DNA of 18,858 bases from Ferrimicrobium sp. GTDB lineage: Bacteria > Actinomycetota > Acidimicrobiia > Acidimicrobiales > Acidimicrobiaceae. The position numbers and the translations under genes were made by a program. The DNA lies in NCBI GenBank assembly GCA_027365375.1, contig DAHXNM010000084.1, forward strand, positions 1 through 18,858, given 5' to 3'. Position 1 is the first letter of the stretch. Each line of letters opens with the position of its first letter. The notes beneath the pieces are model-generated. The model was not told the origin of the DNA and ran no database searches. It saw nothing but the letters and a program-made list of their open reading frames with translations. This document shows positions 1 through 7,233 of the stretch, one piece after another.

Positions 1-33
1 AAAATTCGATGGTTGGAGAATACAGGCCTGTCT

Positions 34-1617
34 CTACTCACTAAAACGTGCTCTGAGGACCTTCTTGTCAAATTTGCCAACGGAGGTCCGCGGAACCTCG
101 TCGATGACTTCGACTCGATCTGGGAGCTGCCACTTGGGGAATCCCAGCCCGAGTAGATAATCGTGTATCTCTTCAAGTTCGATAGTCTCTCCCGGCTTTG
201 GCACGACGGTCGCAAGTGGGCGCTCCTGCCATTTGGCATCGGAAATAGCGATGACAGCAGCCTCGAGGAGCTTAGGGTGTCCCATAAGTGCCCCTTCAAG
301 CGCTACTGACGATATCCACTCTCCACCAGACTTGATCAGATCTTTGGTGCGGTCGACGAGCTCAATGACCCCTGATGGGTGCATGACCCCAACGTCTCCA
401 GTGCGGAACCAGCCATCAACCTCAAAAGAGTCGGCACCATGACCGCCCATGTAGGAGTCGAGGACCCACGGACCTCGCACATAGATGTTGCCCATGCTCT
501 TACCATCATTCGGTACCGGCTGGTGGTCGTCATCGAGGAGCGACGTTAAGATTCCCGTTGCCGGTACTCCGGCTTTGGCGATGTAATCAACTTGAACATC
601 GATGGGCTTGTCGAGCAGTGCATTAGGTAGGCGAGTTGTGGTGGCGATCGGAGATGTTTCGGTCATGCCCCAGGCCTGTAGAAGGCCAACTCCGTACTCC
701 TCTTGATAGGACTTGATCATGGCATAAGGTGGCTGAGAACCGCCGCAGAGCAGCTCCCTCAGGCCTCCCAGCTGTGCACCGCTCCGATGGAGTTCATCGA
801 GCACTGCGATCCAAATAGTCGGCACTCCGGCAGCTTTGGTTACCCCCTCTTGGTTGATCAGGTTTATGACCACCTTTGGATCGAATGAGGGTGTCGGAAA
901 GACGATCTTTGATCCTGAGGCAATGGCGCCAAAGGGGAGCCCCCAGGCATAGACGTGAAACATTGGAACGATTGGTAGCACGCATTCACTTGCTGAAAGG
1001 GCAGGACCATTGCCAGCGCAGACTGTGAGTGCATGAAGATAGGTCGATCGATGAGTGGCAAGCACTCCCTTGGGTCGACCGGTAGTGCCCGAGGTGTAGC
1101 AGATACCAAAAGGGGCACGTTCTGGTATAGGCCTTTCGCCGAGAAACGGCTTTGCGTCATTGACTAGAGCTTCATAGGAGAGCATGCCATCAAGAGAACT
1201 CTCGCCGAAGACTATCAGGTGGCGGAGACTAGGGCACTTGGCGCGGAGTCGTTCGGCGGTCTCGGCGAGATCTGCAGGGACGAAGAGCGCCTCATCTTGG
1301 GCATCGTTGATTATGAACACGAGGTCGTCGAAGCTTAGGCGAGCATTGACAGTATGGAGAACACGCCCGGAGCAGGGAATCGCGAAGTAGCACTCTAGGT
1401 GTTCGTAGCTGTTCCAAGCCATGGTGGCGACGTGAGCGTGTTCGGAGAGACCAAGTCCATCAAGCACTGTGATAAGCCTTCGTACCCGGTTGGCAAAATC
1501 TGCATAGGTGTAACGATGCTGCGAGTCAGCACTGGTCTGGGTCACGATTGGCGTATCCCCATAGGATTGTTCAGCATTGCGGAATAGCATCCAGCTGTTG
1601 AGATCGACATCCATCAT
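34..1617 (-). CDS. Fatty-acyl-CoA synthetase / acyl-CoA ligase (AMP-binding, ANL superfamily)
   Basis: Activates a carboxylic acid, probably a medium- or long-chain fatty acid, to acyl-AMP and then acyl-CoA in the cytoplasm. The AMP-binding P-loop motif YTSGTTGRPKG is at about residues 174-184, followed by the VPMFHVYAW region, the adenylate-binding GMTETSP motif, FRTGDVG and the hinge RTKDLIKSGGEWIS. The C-terminal domain has the catalytic lysine in VGKFDKKVLR. I prefer the ATG at 1615-1617 (527 aa): an eight-G tract sits seven bases upstream as a ribosome binding site. A GTG at 1642-1644 would add nine residues (MPSNGGGIA) that merely translate this tract. It is the last of three minus-strand genes, 103 bases below the Dabb gene. 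The sequence resembles AlkK/DmdB-like ligases, so the substrate could be another short or branched acid; the family is certain, the substrate is not. Confidence 0.93.
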   Translation of the reverse strand: MMDVDLNSWMLFRNAEQSYGDTPIVTQTSADSQHRYTYADFANRVRRLITVLDGLGLSEHAHVATMAWNSYEHLECYFAIPCSGRVLHTVNARLSFDDLVFIINDAQDEALFVPADLAETAERLRAKCPSLRHLIVFGESSLDGMLSYEALVNDAKPFLGERPIPERAPFGICYTSGTTGRPKGVLATHRSTYLHALTVCAGNGPALSASECVLPIVPMFHVYAWGLPFGAIASGSKIVFPTPSFDPKVVINLINQEGVTKAAGVPTIWIAVLDELHRSGAQLGGLRELLCGGSQPPYAMIKSYQEEYGVGLLQAWGMTETSPIATTTRLPNALLDKPIDVQVDYIAKAGVPATGILTSLLDDDHQPVPNDGKSMGNIYVRGPWVLDSYMGGHGADSFEVDGWFRTGDVGVMHPSGVIELVDRTKDLIKSGGEWISSVALEGALMGHPKLLEAAVIAISDAKWQERPLATVVPKPGETIELEEIHDYLLGLGFPKWQLPDRVEVIDEVPRTSVGKFDKKVLRARFSE

Positions 1618-1624
1618 TGCGATT

Positions 1625-1632
1625 CCCCCCCC
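1625..1632 (-). promoter_or_regulatory. Eight-G ribosome binding site of the acyl-CoA ligase
   Basis: An uninterrupted run of eight C on the plus strand (eight G in the mRNA) lies seven bases before the ATG at 1617. It is the only Shine-Dalgarno-like sequence there and decides the start. A homopolymer of this length could vary in length by slippage and so change the spacing to the start codon; that is inference. Confidence 0.5.
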
Positions 1633-1667
1633 GTTCGATGGCACTGTTTCTACTTTAGCAAAAGCTG

Positions 1668-1711
1668 AACGACATCGAAAGTCGCATCGGCGTCTAGGTT
1701 TTTCGATCGTT
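1668..1711 (-). terminator. Weak hairpin after the Dabb gene, possible terminator
   Basis: On the minus strand AACGATCGAAA pairs with TTTCGATGTCGTT (a two-base bulge) around a loop of about 20 bases. It starts about ten bases past the Dabb stop codon and is followed by a short T-rich stretch (GCTTTTGC). The same stretch could instead hold the -35 region of the ligase promoter (TTCGAT, 16 bases, TAAAGT). Both readings are weak. Confidence 0.25.
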
Positions 1712-1720
1712 ATGTTTAGC

Positions 1721-2005
1721 TCATAAGGTGAACTGGACCCGAGCGGTCTCCTCGATCATCGGTGCTAATTCGGCACGTATTTGGTTATGTTCACGATCGC
1801 TGTCGTACCCACGATAGGATTCAACGTCGGCGAAGTCTGAGACGATCGCTAGTGTCCAGTTGCCTTCTCGGAGACCAGCGTCAAGATCGGCAGTATATGA
1901 GATGGTGCCCGGACAGTTCATTCGCTTTAGGCGCGCCAACAGCTCCTCGAGTAGGGAGGTGTCAAAGTTAGGCTTCATTTTCATCATGACGACATTCCGA
2001 ATCAT
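1721..2005 (-). CDS. Dabb (stress-responsive alpha/beta-barrel) domain protein
   Basis: A 94-residue protein made of one Dabb domain, a dimeric ferredoxin-like fold. Typical features are the N-terminal strand IRNVVMMKMK, a helix with LLARLKRM, then the strand and turn ISYTADLDAGL, and WTLAIVSDFADVESYRGYDSDREHNQIRAELAPM, which corresponds to the family block of 'a.v..F.d.ea...Y..hp.H..v...l.p'. Length is normal for the family (about 95-105). Members are mostly of unknown role; some are cyclases or stress proteins. The ATG at 2003-2005 has no good Shine-Dalgarno sequence. It lies 218 bases below the exporter with a hairpin between, so it may have its own promoter. No function can be assigned beyond the fold. 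Confidence 0.85.
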   Translation of the reverse strand: MIRNVVMMKMKPNFDTSLLEELLARLKRMNCPGTISYTADLDAGLREGNWTLAIVSDFADVESYRGYDSDREHNQIRAELAPMIEETARVQFTL

Positions 2006-2098
2006 GACTTGACATTAGTTGCCCGGAATAGGAGCCGCGCTCGATCCAGACCAACTGGAGCTGGCACCCGAGTGCAATTGCTGGTCTTTAGCTGCTTT

Positions 2099-2133
2099 GG
2101 AGCGTGGCCTCTTCGTTGCTGAGGCCACGCTCC
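2099..2133 (-). terminator. Perfect 13-bp hairpin between exporter and Dabb gene
   Basis: GGAGCGTGGCCTC and GAGGCCACGCTCC are exact reverse complements separated by nine bases (TTCGTTGCT). The stem is GC-rich and lies about 90 bases past the exporter stop on the minus strand. No T-run follows on either strand, so it is either a U-tract-less terminator of the kind common in actinobacteria or an mRNA-stabilising structure. Confidence 0.55.
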
Positions 2134-2197
2134 GAGAGTATTCGTTGGTGCGACTGAACGTGGTGTGCGCAGATGCGAAGGGTATCAGCGTCTGCCG

Positions 2198-2229
2198 CAC
2201 CATGCCTCTAGAACACCATGCCTCTAGAA
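2198..2229. repeat. Tandem duplication of 16 bp over the exporter stop codon
   Basis: The unit CACCATGCCTCTAGAA occurs twice back to back (2198-2213 and 2214-2229), followed by a partial third copy CACCAT. The second copy contains the stop codon of the MFS gene (CTA at 2224-2226), so the first copy lies just outside the coding sequence and carries a duplicate of the MVF-stop end. It looks like a replication-slippage duplication. Confidence 0.75.
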
Positions 2230-3684
2230 CACCATCGCTTCACCAGCTGTATTCTCGTCCGCTGGGTTCTTGAAGCGTGTCACTACAATAGTCGCGATCA
2301 GGAAGGCAATCAGGCCAAAAAGAGAGGCGAGTCGGAAGCTCATAGCCCAGCCATGAGTCTCTGCGATGAGAGTTACGGCCGTTGGGGTCAGCTGATGATG
2401 AAGCAGGGCTCCATGGAGTGCGCCTGCTCGGCGTCGGGTGGACGAGACCGCGATCGTCACGAGCACCGCAAGGCCAATCGTACCACCGACCTGCTGGCCC
2501 ACATTGACTAGGGCGGAGGCCATTCCCGCCTCCTTGGGGTCTACACCGTGAGTGGCGGTTGGAAAGATCGACACGAAAGATAGACCAGAACCGGCGGACA
2601 TGATCATGAGTGGAAGCAGGATCTGGAGGTAGCTGCTGTGTGGACCAATGAAGGAAAGCAGGAACATTGCAACTGTGATCGCCAGACCACCAAGCATCAT
2701 GAACACCTTTGGACCCACTCGATGGAGCATTCGGGCAGCAACCTGGGCGAACAGGATGATGCCAAGGGTCATCGGGAGGAAGGCCAATCCGGTCTTAGTT
2801 GGCGAATACCCCATTACCTCCTGCATGTACTGGGTAAGGAAGAAGAAGATGCTATACATACCGGCCATGACGAAGAGAATCATGCCGATAGCGCCGGCAC
2901 GGTCCCGGCTTTTTAGAATGGCAAAGTTGATGATCGGGGCGGTGACTTTGAGCTCGAAGAGCACAAAGATGATGAGCAGAACAATGCCGATGATCCCTGG
3001 GAGGACGGTGGACGTGGTCGTCCATGAGTGTGACGAGGCGTTAATGATTCCGTAGACCAAGCTGGCAAGTCCTGCGGTGCCGATAAACGCACCACCGAGG
3101 TCGATCCGCGTACGGACTTTTGTGCTCTCCTGGAGCACTCTAGGAGCGGCAAAGGCCAACAGAATTGCAATTGGCGCGTTTACAAAGAAAACCCATCTCC
3201 ACGAGACGTACTGGGTGAGCACACCACCCAAGAGAAGTCCGAGTGCGACGCCGGCTACCGAGACGGCGGAATAAATTGCGAAGGCTCGCCCGCGTTCCTT
3301 TGGCTCCACGAAGTTCGTAGAGATCAACGCCAGCGCGGTTGGAGATGCAATCGCTGCTCCGATGCCTTGGAGTGCGCGGCCCGTCAGGAGCCAGCTTGAT
3401 GTCGTAGCGAAACCGCCAAATAGACTTGCTCCGGCGAAGAGAAGAGTGCCAATCGTAAACATTTTGCGGCGACCAAAGAGGTCGCCAGAGCGGCCGCCAA
3501 GGAGGAGGAGGCCACCGAAGACTAATGTATATGCGTTCACCACCCATGCAAGTGATGATGGTGAGAAGTGGAGGGCGGTATGGATTGAAGGCAGTGCGAC
3601 GTTGACGATGGTGAGGTCAAGCGTGATCATCAGCTGGGCTCCAGCGACCACTGCTATGGCGAGGTTGGTGCTTCTTCGTGACAT
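2224..3684 (-). CDS. MFS drug exporter, DHA2 (14-TMS, EmrB/QacA-like) family
   Basis: Proton-driven export of drugs or other amphipathic compounds across the cytoplasmic membrane. The 486-residue protein begins with a TM1 carrying LDLTIVNVALPSI, the DHA2 TM1 signature with its membrane-embedded Asp. It then has WVVNAYTL in TM2, the loop motif GRSGDLFGRRKMF (motif A) and ALQGIGAAIASPTALALI (motif B/C region). Hydrophobic segments through to VTIAVSS and the final FLIATIVVTRF fit 14 helices. The ATG at 3682-3684 has AGGAG four bases upstream. A palindrome TGTAAA-N3-TTTACA lies 66 bases before the start. No regulator gene adjoins it, so the controlling repressor is elsewhere. The family is clear; the substrate is unknown. 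Confidence 0.93.
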   Translation of the reverse strand: MSRRSTNLAIAVVAGAQLMITLDLTIVNVALPSIHTALHFSPSSLAWVVNAYTLVFGGLLLLGGRSGDLFGRRKMFTIGTLLFAGASLFGGFATTSSWLLTGRALQGIGAAIASPTALALISTNFVEPKERGRAFAIYSAVSVAGVALGLLLGGVLTQYVSWRWVFFVNAPIAILLAFAAPRVLQESTKVRTRIDLGGAFIGTAGLASLVYGIINASSHSWTTTSTVLPGIIGIVLLIIFVLFELKVTAPIINFAILKSRDRAGAIGMILFVMAGMYSIFFFLTQYMQEVMGYSPTKTGLAFLPMTLGIILFAQVAARMLHRVGPKVFMMLGGLAITVAMFLLSFIGPHSSYLQILLPLMIMSAGSGLSFVSIFPTATHGVDPKEAGMASALVNVGQQVGGTIGLAVLVTIAVSSTRRRAGALHGALLHHQLTPTAVTLIAETHGWAMSFRLASLFGLIAFLIATIVVTRFKNPADENTAGEAMVF

Positions 3685-3749
3685 TGTGCTCCTATAAAGA
3701 TTGTTTGGCAGAGTTGCTTATAAGAACAGCCAGCTGCGAACTTTATTCC

Positions 3750-3764
3750 TGTAAATAGTTTACA
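3750..3764. promoter_or_regulatory. Palindrome TGTAAA-N3-TTTACA upstream of the exporter, operator candidate
   Basis: TGTAAATAGTTTACA is a perfect 6-3-6 inverted repeat in an AT-rich patch 66 bases upstream of the exporter ATG. A second pair, AGTTGCT (near 3711) and AGCAACT (near 3768), brackets it. Position and symmetry suit binding of a dimeric repressor such as a TetR or MarR protein; no such gene is in the window. Confidence 0.45.
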
Positions 3765-3832
3765 ATGAGCAACTAATAATTCGGCTTCTCGTCGTCAGGT
3801 TGGATGTGGATTGCAATCGGGAGGCGGAGGGT

Positions 3833-3847
3833 TCATAGCCACTATGA
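3833..3847. promoter_or_regulatory. Palindrome TCATAG-N3-CTATGA overlapping the arsB -10
   Basis: TCATAGCCACTATGA is a perfect 6-3-6 inverted repeat six bases upstream of the presumed ArsR operator. Its right arm overlaps the TATGAT -10 candidate. It has no counterpart at the other ars promoter, so it may be a site for a second regulator or a chance symmetry. Confidence 0.3.
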
Positions 3848-3848
3848 T
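3843..3848 (+). promoter_or_regulatory. Candidate -10 element of the arsB promoter
   Basis: TATGAT matches the TATAAT consensus at five of six positions and ends five bases before the shared operator, where a bound repressor would cover the transcription start. No convincing -35 hexamer is visible 16-18 bases upstream. Confidence 0.4.
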
Positions 3849-3853
3849 CGTAT

Positions 3854-3873
3854 ATCGTCGAAAGACGATTGAT
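3854..3873. promoter_or_regulatory. Probable ArsR operator in front of arsB
   Basis: ATCGTCGAAAGACGATTGAT contains the perfect palindrome ATCGTC-GAAA-GACGAT. It matches 17 of 20 bases of the site at 7234-7253 in front of the reductase-arsR operon; both share ATCGT-N6-ACGAT. The two sites flank the arsB/arsR/reductase unit and each lies next to a -10 candidate. Assignment to ArsR is inference from this arrangement. Confidence 0.65.
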
Positions 3874-4002
3874 GCTTGGGTCGGATAGACGACTGGTTGT
3901 TGGTGGCAGATTGGACCGGTGGACGATCCGAGTCATGGGGATCACTCGAGAGAGTGGCGTGGTAATGGTCGACAAACTTCAGATTGGCTAGGAGGTTACT
4001 AG

Positions 4003-5316
4003 GTGGAGCTGCACGGTGATGTGTTGACAGTCGCAGCTGTCTTCCTCTTCGTGGTCACGTTGGTTCTGGTAATCTGGCAGCCCCGGGGTCTCTCGATTGG
4101 CATCTCGGCTCTTGGCGGTGCCATCGTTGCCTTGGCTATTGGTGTGGATCAGCTTGCCAACGTCGCGACGGTGTGGGGGATAGTCTGGAACGCAACGATC
4201 ACCTTTGTTGCAGTGATAATCATCTCACTCATTCTCGATAGGATTGGGTTCTTCGAATGGGCCGCGCTCTATGTCTTGCGTTTCGCGCGGGGAAGCGCTC
4301 TTCGCGCATTTGTTTATCTGCTCATACTTGGTGCCCTGGTCGCTTCTGTCTTCGCCAACGATGGTGCTGCATTGATTCTTACCCCCATCGTCTACCAGCA
4401 GACTCGTGTACTCGGCTTCGATCGTCGTCGTGCACTCCCGTTTGTAATGGCAGCTGGCTTCATTGCGGATACGACCAGCCTTCCCCTCGTCGTCTCGAAT
4501 CTTGTGAACATCGTTACCGCCAGCTATTTCCATATCGGGTTCATTACATACGCCTCAAGGATGGCACCGATTGACTTGATATCCTTCTTGGCCAGCCTCG
4601 GCGTCTTGCTGATCTACTATCGGCGTTCGCTTCCACGCTCCTATGATCCCAGTTCTTTGGCGGAGCCTAGGTCTGCCCTGCGCGACTACAGGCTCTTCCA
4701 AATCGGCTGGATTGTCTTGGCGGTCTTGTTGGCTGGTTATCTACTCTCGGAGCCTTTGCACTTCCCGGTCGCTGTGCCGGCTTCGATCGTCGCTCTAATC
4801 TTCCTCGCGGCAGCTAGTAGATCGACTGCTCTGTCAAGCTTGGCAGTCCTCCGCGAGGCGCCGTGGAGAATCGTCGTCTTCTCGGTGGGGATGTATCTGG
4901 TGGTCTATGGTCTCTATAACGCCGGACTGACGATCTATCTTTCGCGCGGACTCACCGATGCGAGCCATCACGGAGCATTGATAACCTCGCTGGTCGGTGG
5001 GTTTGGCGCCGGCATACTGTCGGCCATCATGAACAACATGCCCACGACTCTCATCGGGGCGCTTGCCATCAAGGGGGCCCATCTAGTCGGAGTTTCACAT
5101 ACTGTTGCAGCCTACGCTCTCGTGGTTGGAGCAGATATTGGACCGAAGTTCACGCCGATTGGCTCGCTGGCAACCTTGTTGTGGCTTCATGTACTCGATA
5201 CCAAGGGGATCAAAATAAGTTGGGGCCAGTACTTCCGACAGGGAATTGTTCTAGCTGCACCTGTGCTTGCCATTAGCTTGTTCGCTCTGGCTGGTTGGGT
5301 CCTTTGGCTTCACTGA
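4003..5316 (+). CDS. arsB: ArsB arsenite/antimonite efflux permease
   Basis: Exports As(III) and Sb(III) across the cytoplasmic membrane, driven by the membrane potential. The 437-residue protein follows the enterobacterial ArsB pattern closely along its whole length (429 aa there). It has an N-terminal VLVIWQPRGL, then WNATITFVAVIIISLILD and GFFEWAAL, then FANDGAALILTPIV, AAGFIADTTSLPLVVSNLVNI, MNNMPTTLIGALAI, and IGPKFTPIGSLATLLWLHVL near the C-terminus. About 12 membrane spans are expected. It contains no cysteine; in E. coli ArsB the lone Cys is known to be dispensable. The start is GTG at 4003, fixed by AGGAGG at 3990-3995 seven bases upstream. The gene converges on arsR with 36 bases between stops. 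A promoter and presumed ArsR operator lie about 130-160 bases upstream. Confidence 0.96.
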   Translation: MELHGDVLTVAAVFLFVVTLVLVIWQPRGLSIGISALGGAIVALAIGVDQLANVATVWGIVWNATITFVAVIIISLILDRIGFFEWAALYVLRFARGSALRAFVYLLILGALVASVFANDGAALILTPIVYQQTRVLGFDRRRALPFVMAAGFIADTTSLPLVVSNLVNIVTASYFHIGFITYASRMAPIDLISFLASLGVLLIYYRRSLPRSYDPSSLAEPRSALRDYRLFQIGWIVLAVLLAGYLLSEPLHFPVAVPASIVALIFLAAASRSTALSSLAVLREAPWRIVVFSVGMYLVVYGLYNAGLTIYLSRGLTDASHHGALITSLVGGFGAGILSAIMNNMPTTLIGALAIKGAHLVGVSHTVAAYALVVGADIGPKFTPIGSLATLLWLHVLDTKGIKISWGQYFRQGIVLAAPVLAISLFALAGWVLWLH

Positions 5317-5352
5317 TACGATCTAGCGAAGATTGGATTGAGGCTATAGAGG

Positions 5353-5739
5353 CTAGAGCTCCAATATCGAGCGCTTTAGCGCTGCCAGAACCCGTTGGTT
5401 GATGCAGTAAGAGGTTCTGGGTCCTTCAATCTCCCCTTGGATGAGATTCGCCTCGCGCAGGATGCGCAGATGCTCAGAGACTGTTGACTGGGCAAGTGGC
5501 AACTCGGCGACGAGCTCTCCGGTTATGCAGGTCTGACGTTCTGCAATTAAGCGAAAAATCTTGATTCGAGTGGGATTGCCAAGCGCCTTAGTAGCTTGAG
5601 CGAGCTCTGGATCATCAAGCGGGTCAACCTTGTCGATTGGGTCCTCTGGTGTTGCGCATACATCCTGGGTGCCAGCCTTGGTGGCAGGAAGAGCCTCGTT
5701 TCCGGCTTGCGCGCTGGTGATGGAATTTGTTGGAGACAT
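5353..5739 (-). CDS. arsR: ArsR-family arsenic-responsive repressor
   Basis: A 128-residue winged-helix regulator that should repress arsB and its own operon and release DNA on binding As(III)/Sb(III). The first 42 residues are a low-complexity acidic extension. The HTH domain starts at ELAQATKALGNPTRIKIFRLI (45-65), with the recognition region LPLAQSTVSEHLRILREANLI (80-100) and the wing GEIEGPRTSYCIN. It has three cysteines: C28 in the extension, C71 in QTCITG and C112 in SYCIN. The E. coli-type ELCVCDL metal site is absent. The pattern resembles the ArsR subgroup reading TCxCG and CYCIN, but with the second Cys of each pair missing. It lies nine bases downstream of the disulfide reductase, the two forming an operon. 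The arsenic role is well supported by arsB next door and the shared operators. Confidence 0.9.
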   Translation of the reverse strand: MSPTNSITSAQAGNEALPATKAGTQDVCATPEDPIDKVDPLDDPELAQATKALGNPTRIKIFRLIAERQTCITGELVAELPLAQSTVSEHLRILREANLIQGEIEGPRTSYCINQRVLAALKRSILEL

Positions 5740-5748
5740 GGCCTGATT

Positions 5749-7161
5749 CTATCCCGGTGACACCTCTCGACTCAACGACTCTTGTCTCTGAGGGATACGC
5801 TGCAGCCATTCCATTGCAGCGATCTGAAGGGCATCCCATGGTGTCCCAAGTGGTGGTGTGTAGGCGAGGTCTAGGTCTATCAGTTCCCCAACACTTGTCC
5901 CGCCCTGGAGTGCTACCGCGGCGACGTCGATTCGTTTGTGAACCGCAGAGGAGGTCGGTCCCAGCATGTCGATTCCGAGGAGGCGGTGGGTGAGGACGTC
6001 GCCGGTGAGCCGTATGCTAATGGTGCGCGCTCCTGGATAGTAGCGCTTGTGATCATCTACGTTGGTCGTGATTGTGAACGGCTTGAACCCTGCGGTGCTC
6101 GCCTCGAGTTCGGTTAGCCCGGTTCGAGCGATCACCTGGTCGAAGACCTTGACCACTTGGGTGCCTACCACCCCTCTGAACTCCTCATCTGCCTTGCCGA
6201 CCGCGGCTGCACCTGCGATCCGCCCTTGTTTGTGTGCTGTCGTTCCAAGCGGGAGATAGGACTCACCGAGTAGTTTGTGATGGGTTATTACACAGTCACC
6301 TGCGGCGAAAATACCGGGGATTCCAGTCTCCATCCGCCGATTTACCCAGATTGCACCACCATGACCCAGCTTGGCTCCTGCCGCCACTGCAAGATCAGTC
6401 TCGGGTCGGACTCCGGCGACGACGATAGCGACGTCGCCGGTAGCGGTAGTTGTGTTGCCCGACTGATCTCTCGATAGGGTGAGGGTCACATCATCGTTAG
6501 CGACGAGAGAGCTAACACGGGTGCCGGTGACAAGCTCGACACCTTTGGCTGCGAGCTCCGCCTCCAACTGAGCCGCTAGCGTTGGGTCGATAGTTGCCAG
6601 AAGGTGTTCCCTGGCCTCGAACTGTGTTACGTTTACGCCACGAGTGGTGAGTGCCTCCGCTAATTCGAGTCCGATGTAACCGGCACCTATAACAAGAGCT
6701 CGAGCTGCTCCGACGATGTCTAGCGCACTCATCAGCGCGCGAGCATCCGCGATCGTATGGACAAGGAAGACACGGTCAGTCTGTAGCCCATCGCGGAGCC
6801 CTTCGACTGCCGGTATCACTGGGGTGGCACCGGTAGCGATTATTAAGCGATCCCATGGGAGCTCTTGCGAGTCGCCATCGGGGGTACGACAGCGAAGCTG
6901 ATGGCGGCTACGGTCTATCGCTAGTGCGCGCGTGTTCATTCGAACTGTAATCGCGTGGCTTGACAGTTCTTCGAGGGTGCGATGGGCGAGCTTCGACCAG
7001 TCGGCTACCTCACCGGAGAGATAGTAGGGGATTCCACAGATCGAAAAATTCGGATAGGCGTCGTCAAGGACGACCGTAACCTCGCATGAGGGGTCGAGTT
7101 CGCGGGCCCTCAGCGCTCCAGCAATACCAGCGTCGCTGCCTCCGATGATCACTAGTCGCAT
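5749..7161 (-). CDS. FAD/NAD(P)-dependent disulfide reductase (CoA-disulfide reductase / NADH oxidase type), ars-linked
   Basis: A 470-residue flavoprotein of the pyridine nucleotide-disulfide oxidoreductase class with a single redox cysteine, probably reducing a low-molecular-weight disulfide, polysulfide, peroxide or oxygen with NAD(P)H. The FAD-binding fold is at the N-terminus (VIIGGSDAGIAGAL, 4-17). The active-site Cys42 is in FSICGIPYYLSG, the place it holds in CoA-disulfide reductase, NADH peroxidase and NADH oxidase. ATGATP is at 110-114, the NAD fold VIGAGYIGLELAEAL at 157-171, and the second FAD motif IFAAGDC at 284-290. A dimerisation domain follows. The ATG at 7159-7161 has AGGAGG a few bases upstream; the longer open frame to 7428 would run across the promoter and the neighbouring amidohydrolase start, so I reject it. 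It is first in an operon with arsR and has the presumed ArsR operator upstream. Its arsenic role is inferred, not established. Confidence 0.88.
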   Translation of the reverse strand: MRLVIIGGSDAGIAGALRARELDPSCEVTVVLDDAYPNFSICGIPYYLSGEVADWSKLAHRTLEELSSHAITVRMNTRALAIDRSRHQLRCRTPDGDSQELPWDRLIIATGATPVIPAVEGLRDGLQTDRVFLVHTIADARALMSALDIVGAARALVIGAGYIGLELAEALTTRGVNVTQFEAREHLLATIDPTLAAQLEAELAAKGVELVTGTRVSSLVANDDVTLTLSRDQSGNTTTATGDVAIVVAGVRPETDLAVAAGAKLGHGGAIWVNRRMETGIPGIFAAGDCVITHHKLLGESYLPLGTTAHKQGRIAGAAAVGKADEEFRGVVGTQVVKVFDQVIARTGLTELEASTAGFKPFTITTNVDDHKRYYPGARTISIRLTGDVLTHRLLGIDMLGPTSSAVHKRIDVAAVALQGGTSVGELIDLDLAYTPPLGTPWDALQIAAMEWLQRIPQRQESLSREVSPG

Positions 7162-7233
7162 GGCGAGCCTCCTCCGAACTGGGTTGGTCTGCGCCTCATC
7201 CTCGCTCATGCGTTGATGAGGTGACAAACGTCT

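Larger units (their letters stand above)
3685..4002. other. 318-bp divergent intergenic region between exporter and arsB
   Basis: No gene is supported here; a 71-codon minus-strand frame at 3760-3975 has no family resemblance. The region holds the exporter promoter side with its palindrome (3750-3764), then the arsB promoter side: a palindrome at 3833-3847, a TATGAT -10 candidate at 3843-3848 and the presumed ArsR operator at 3854-3873. A leader of about 130 bases follows, with a small hairpin CACTC-GAGA-GAGTG at 3943-3956, and then the arsB ribosome binding site. Confidence 0.7.

Noticed and set aside
2648..3055. A 135-codon plus-strand frame inside the exporter gene
   Set aside because: It is antisense to clear membrane-protein coding sequence, has no family match and is made of rare, repetitive residues typical of shadow frames.
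3760..3975. A 71-codon minus-strand frame in the exporter-arsB gap
   Set aside because: Low-complexity Ser/Thr/Arg composition, no ribosome binding site, and it covers the ars promoter and operator.
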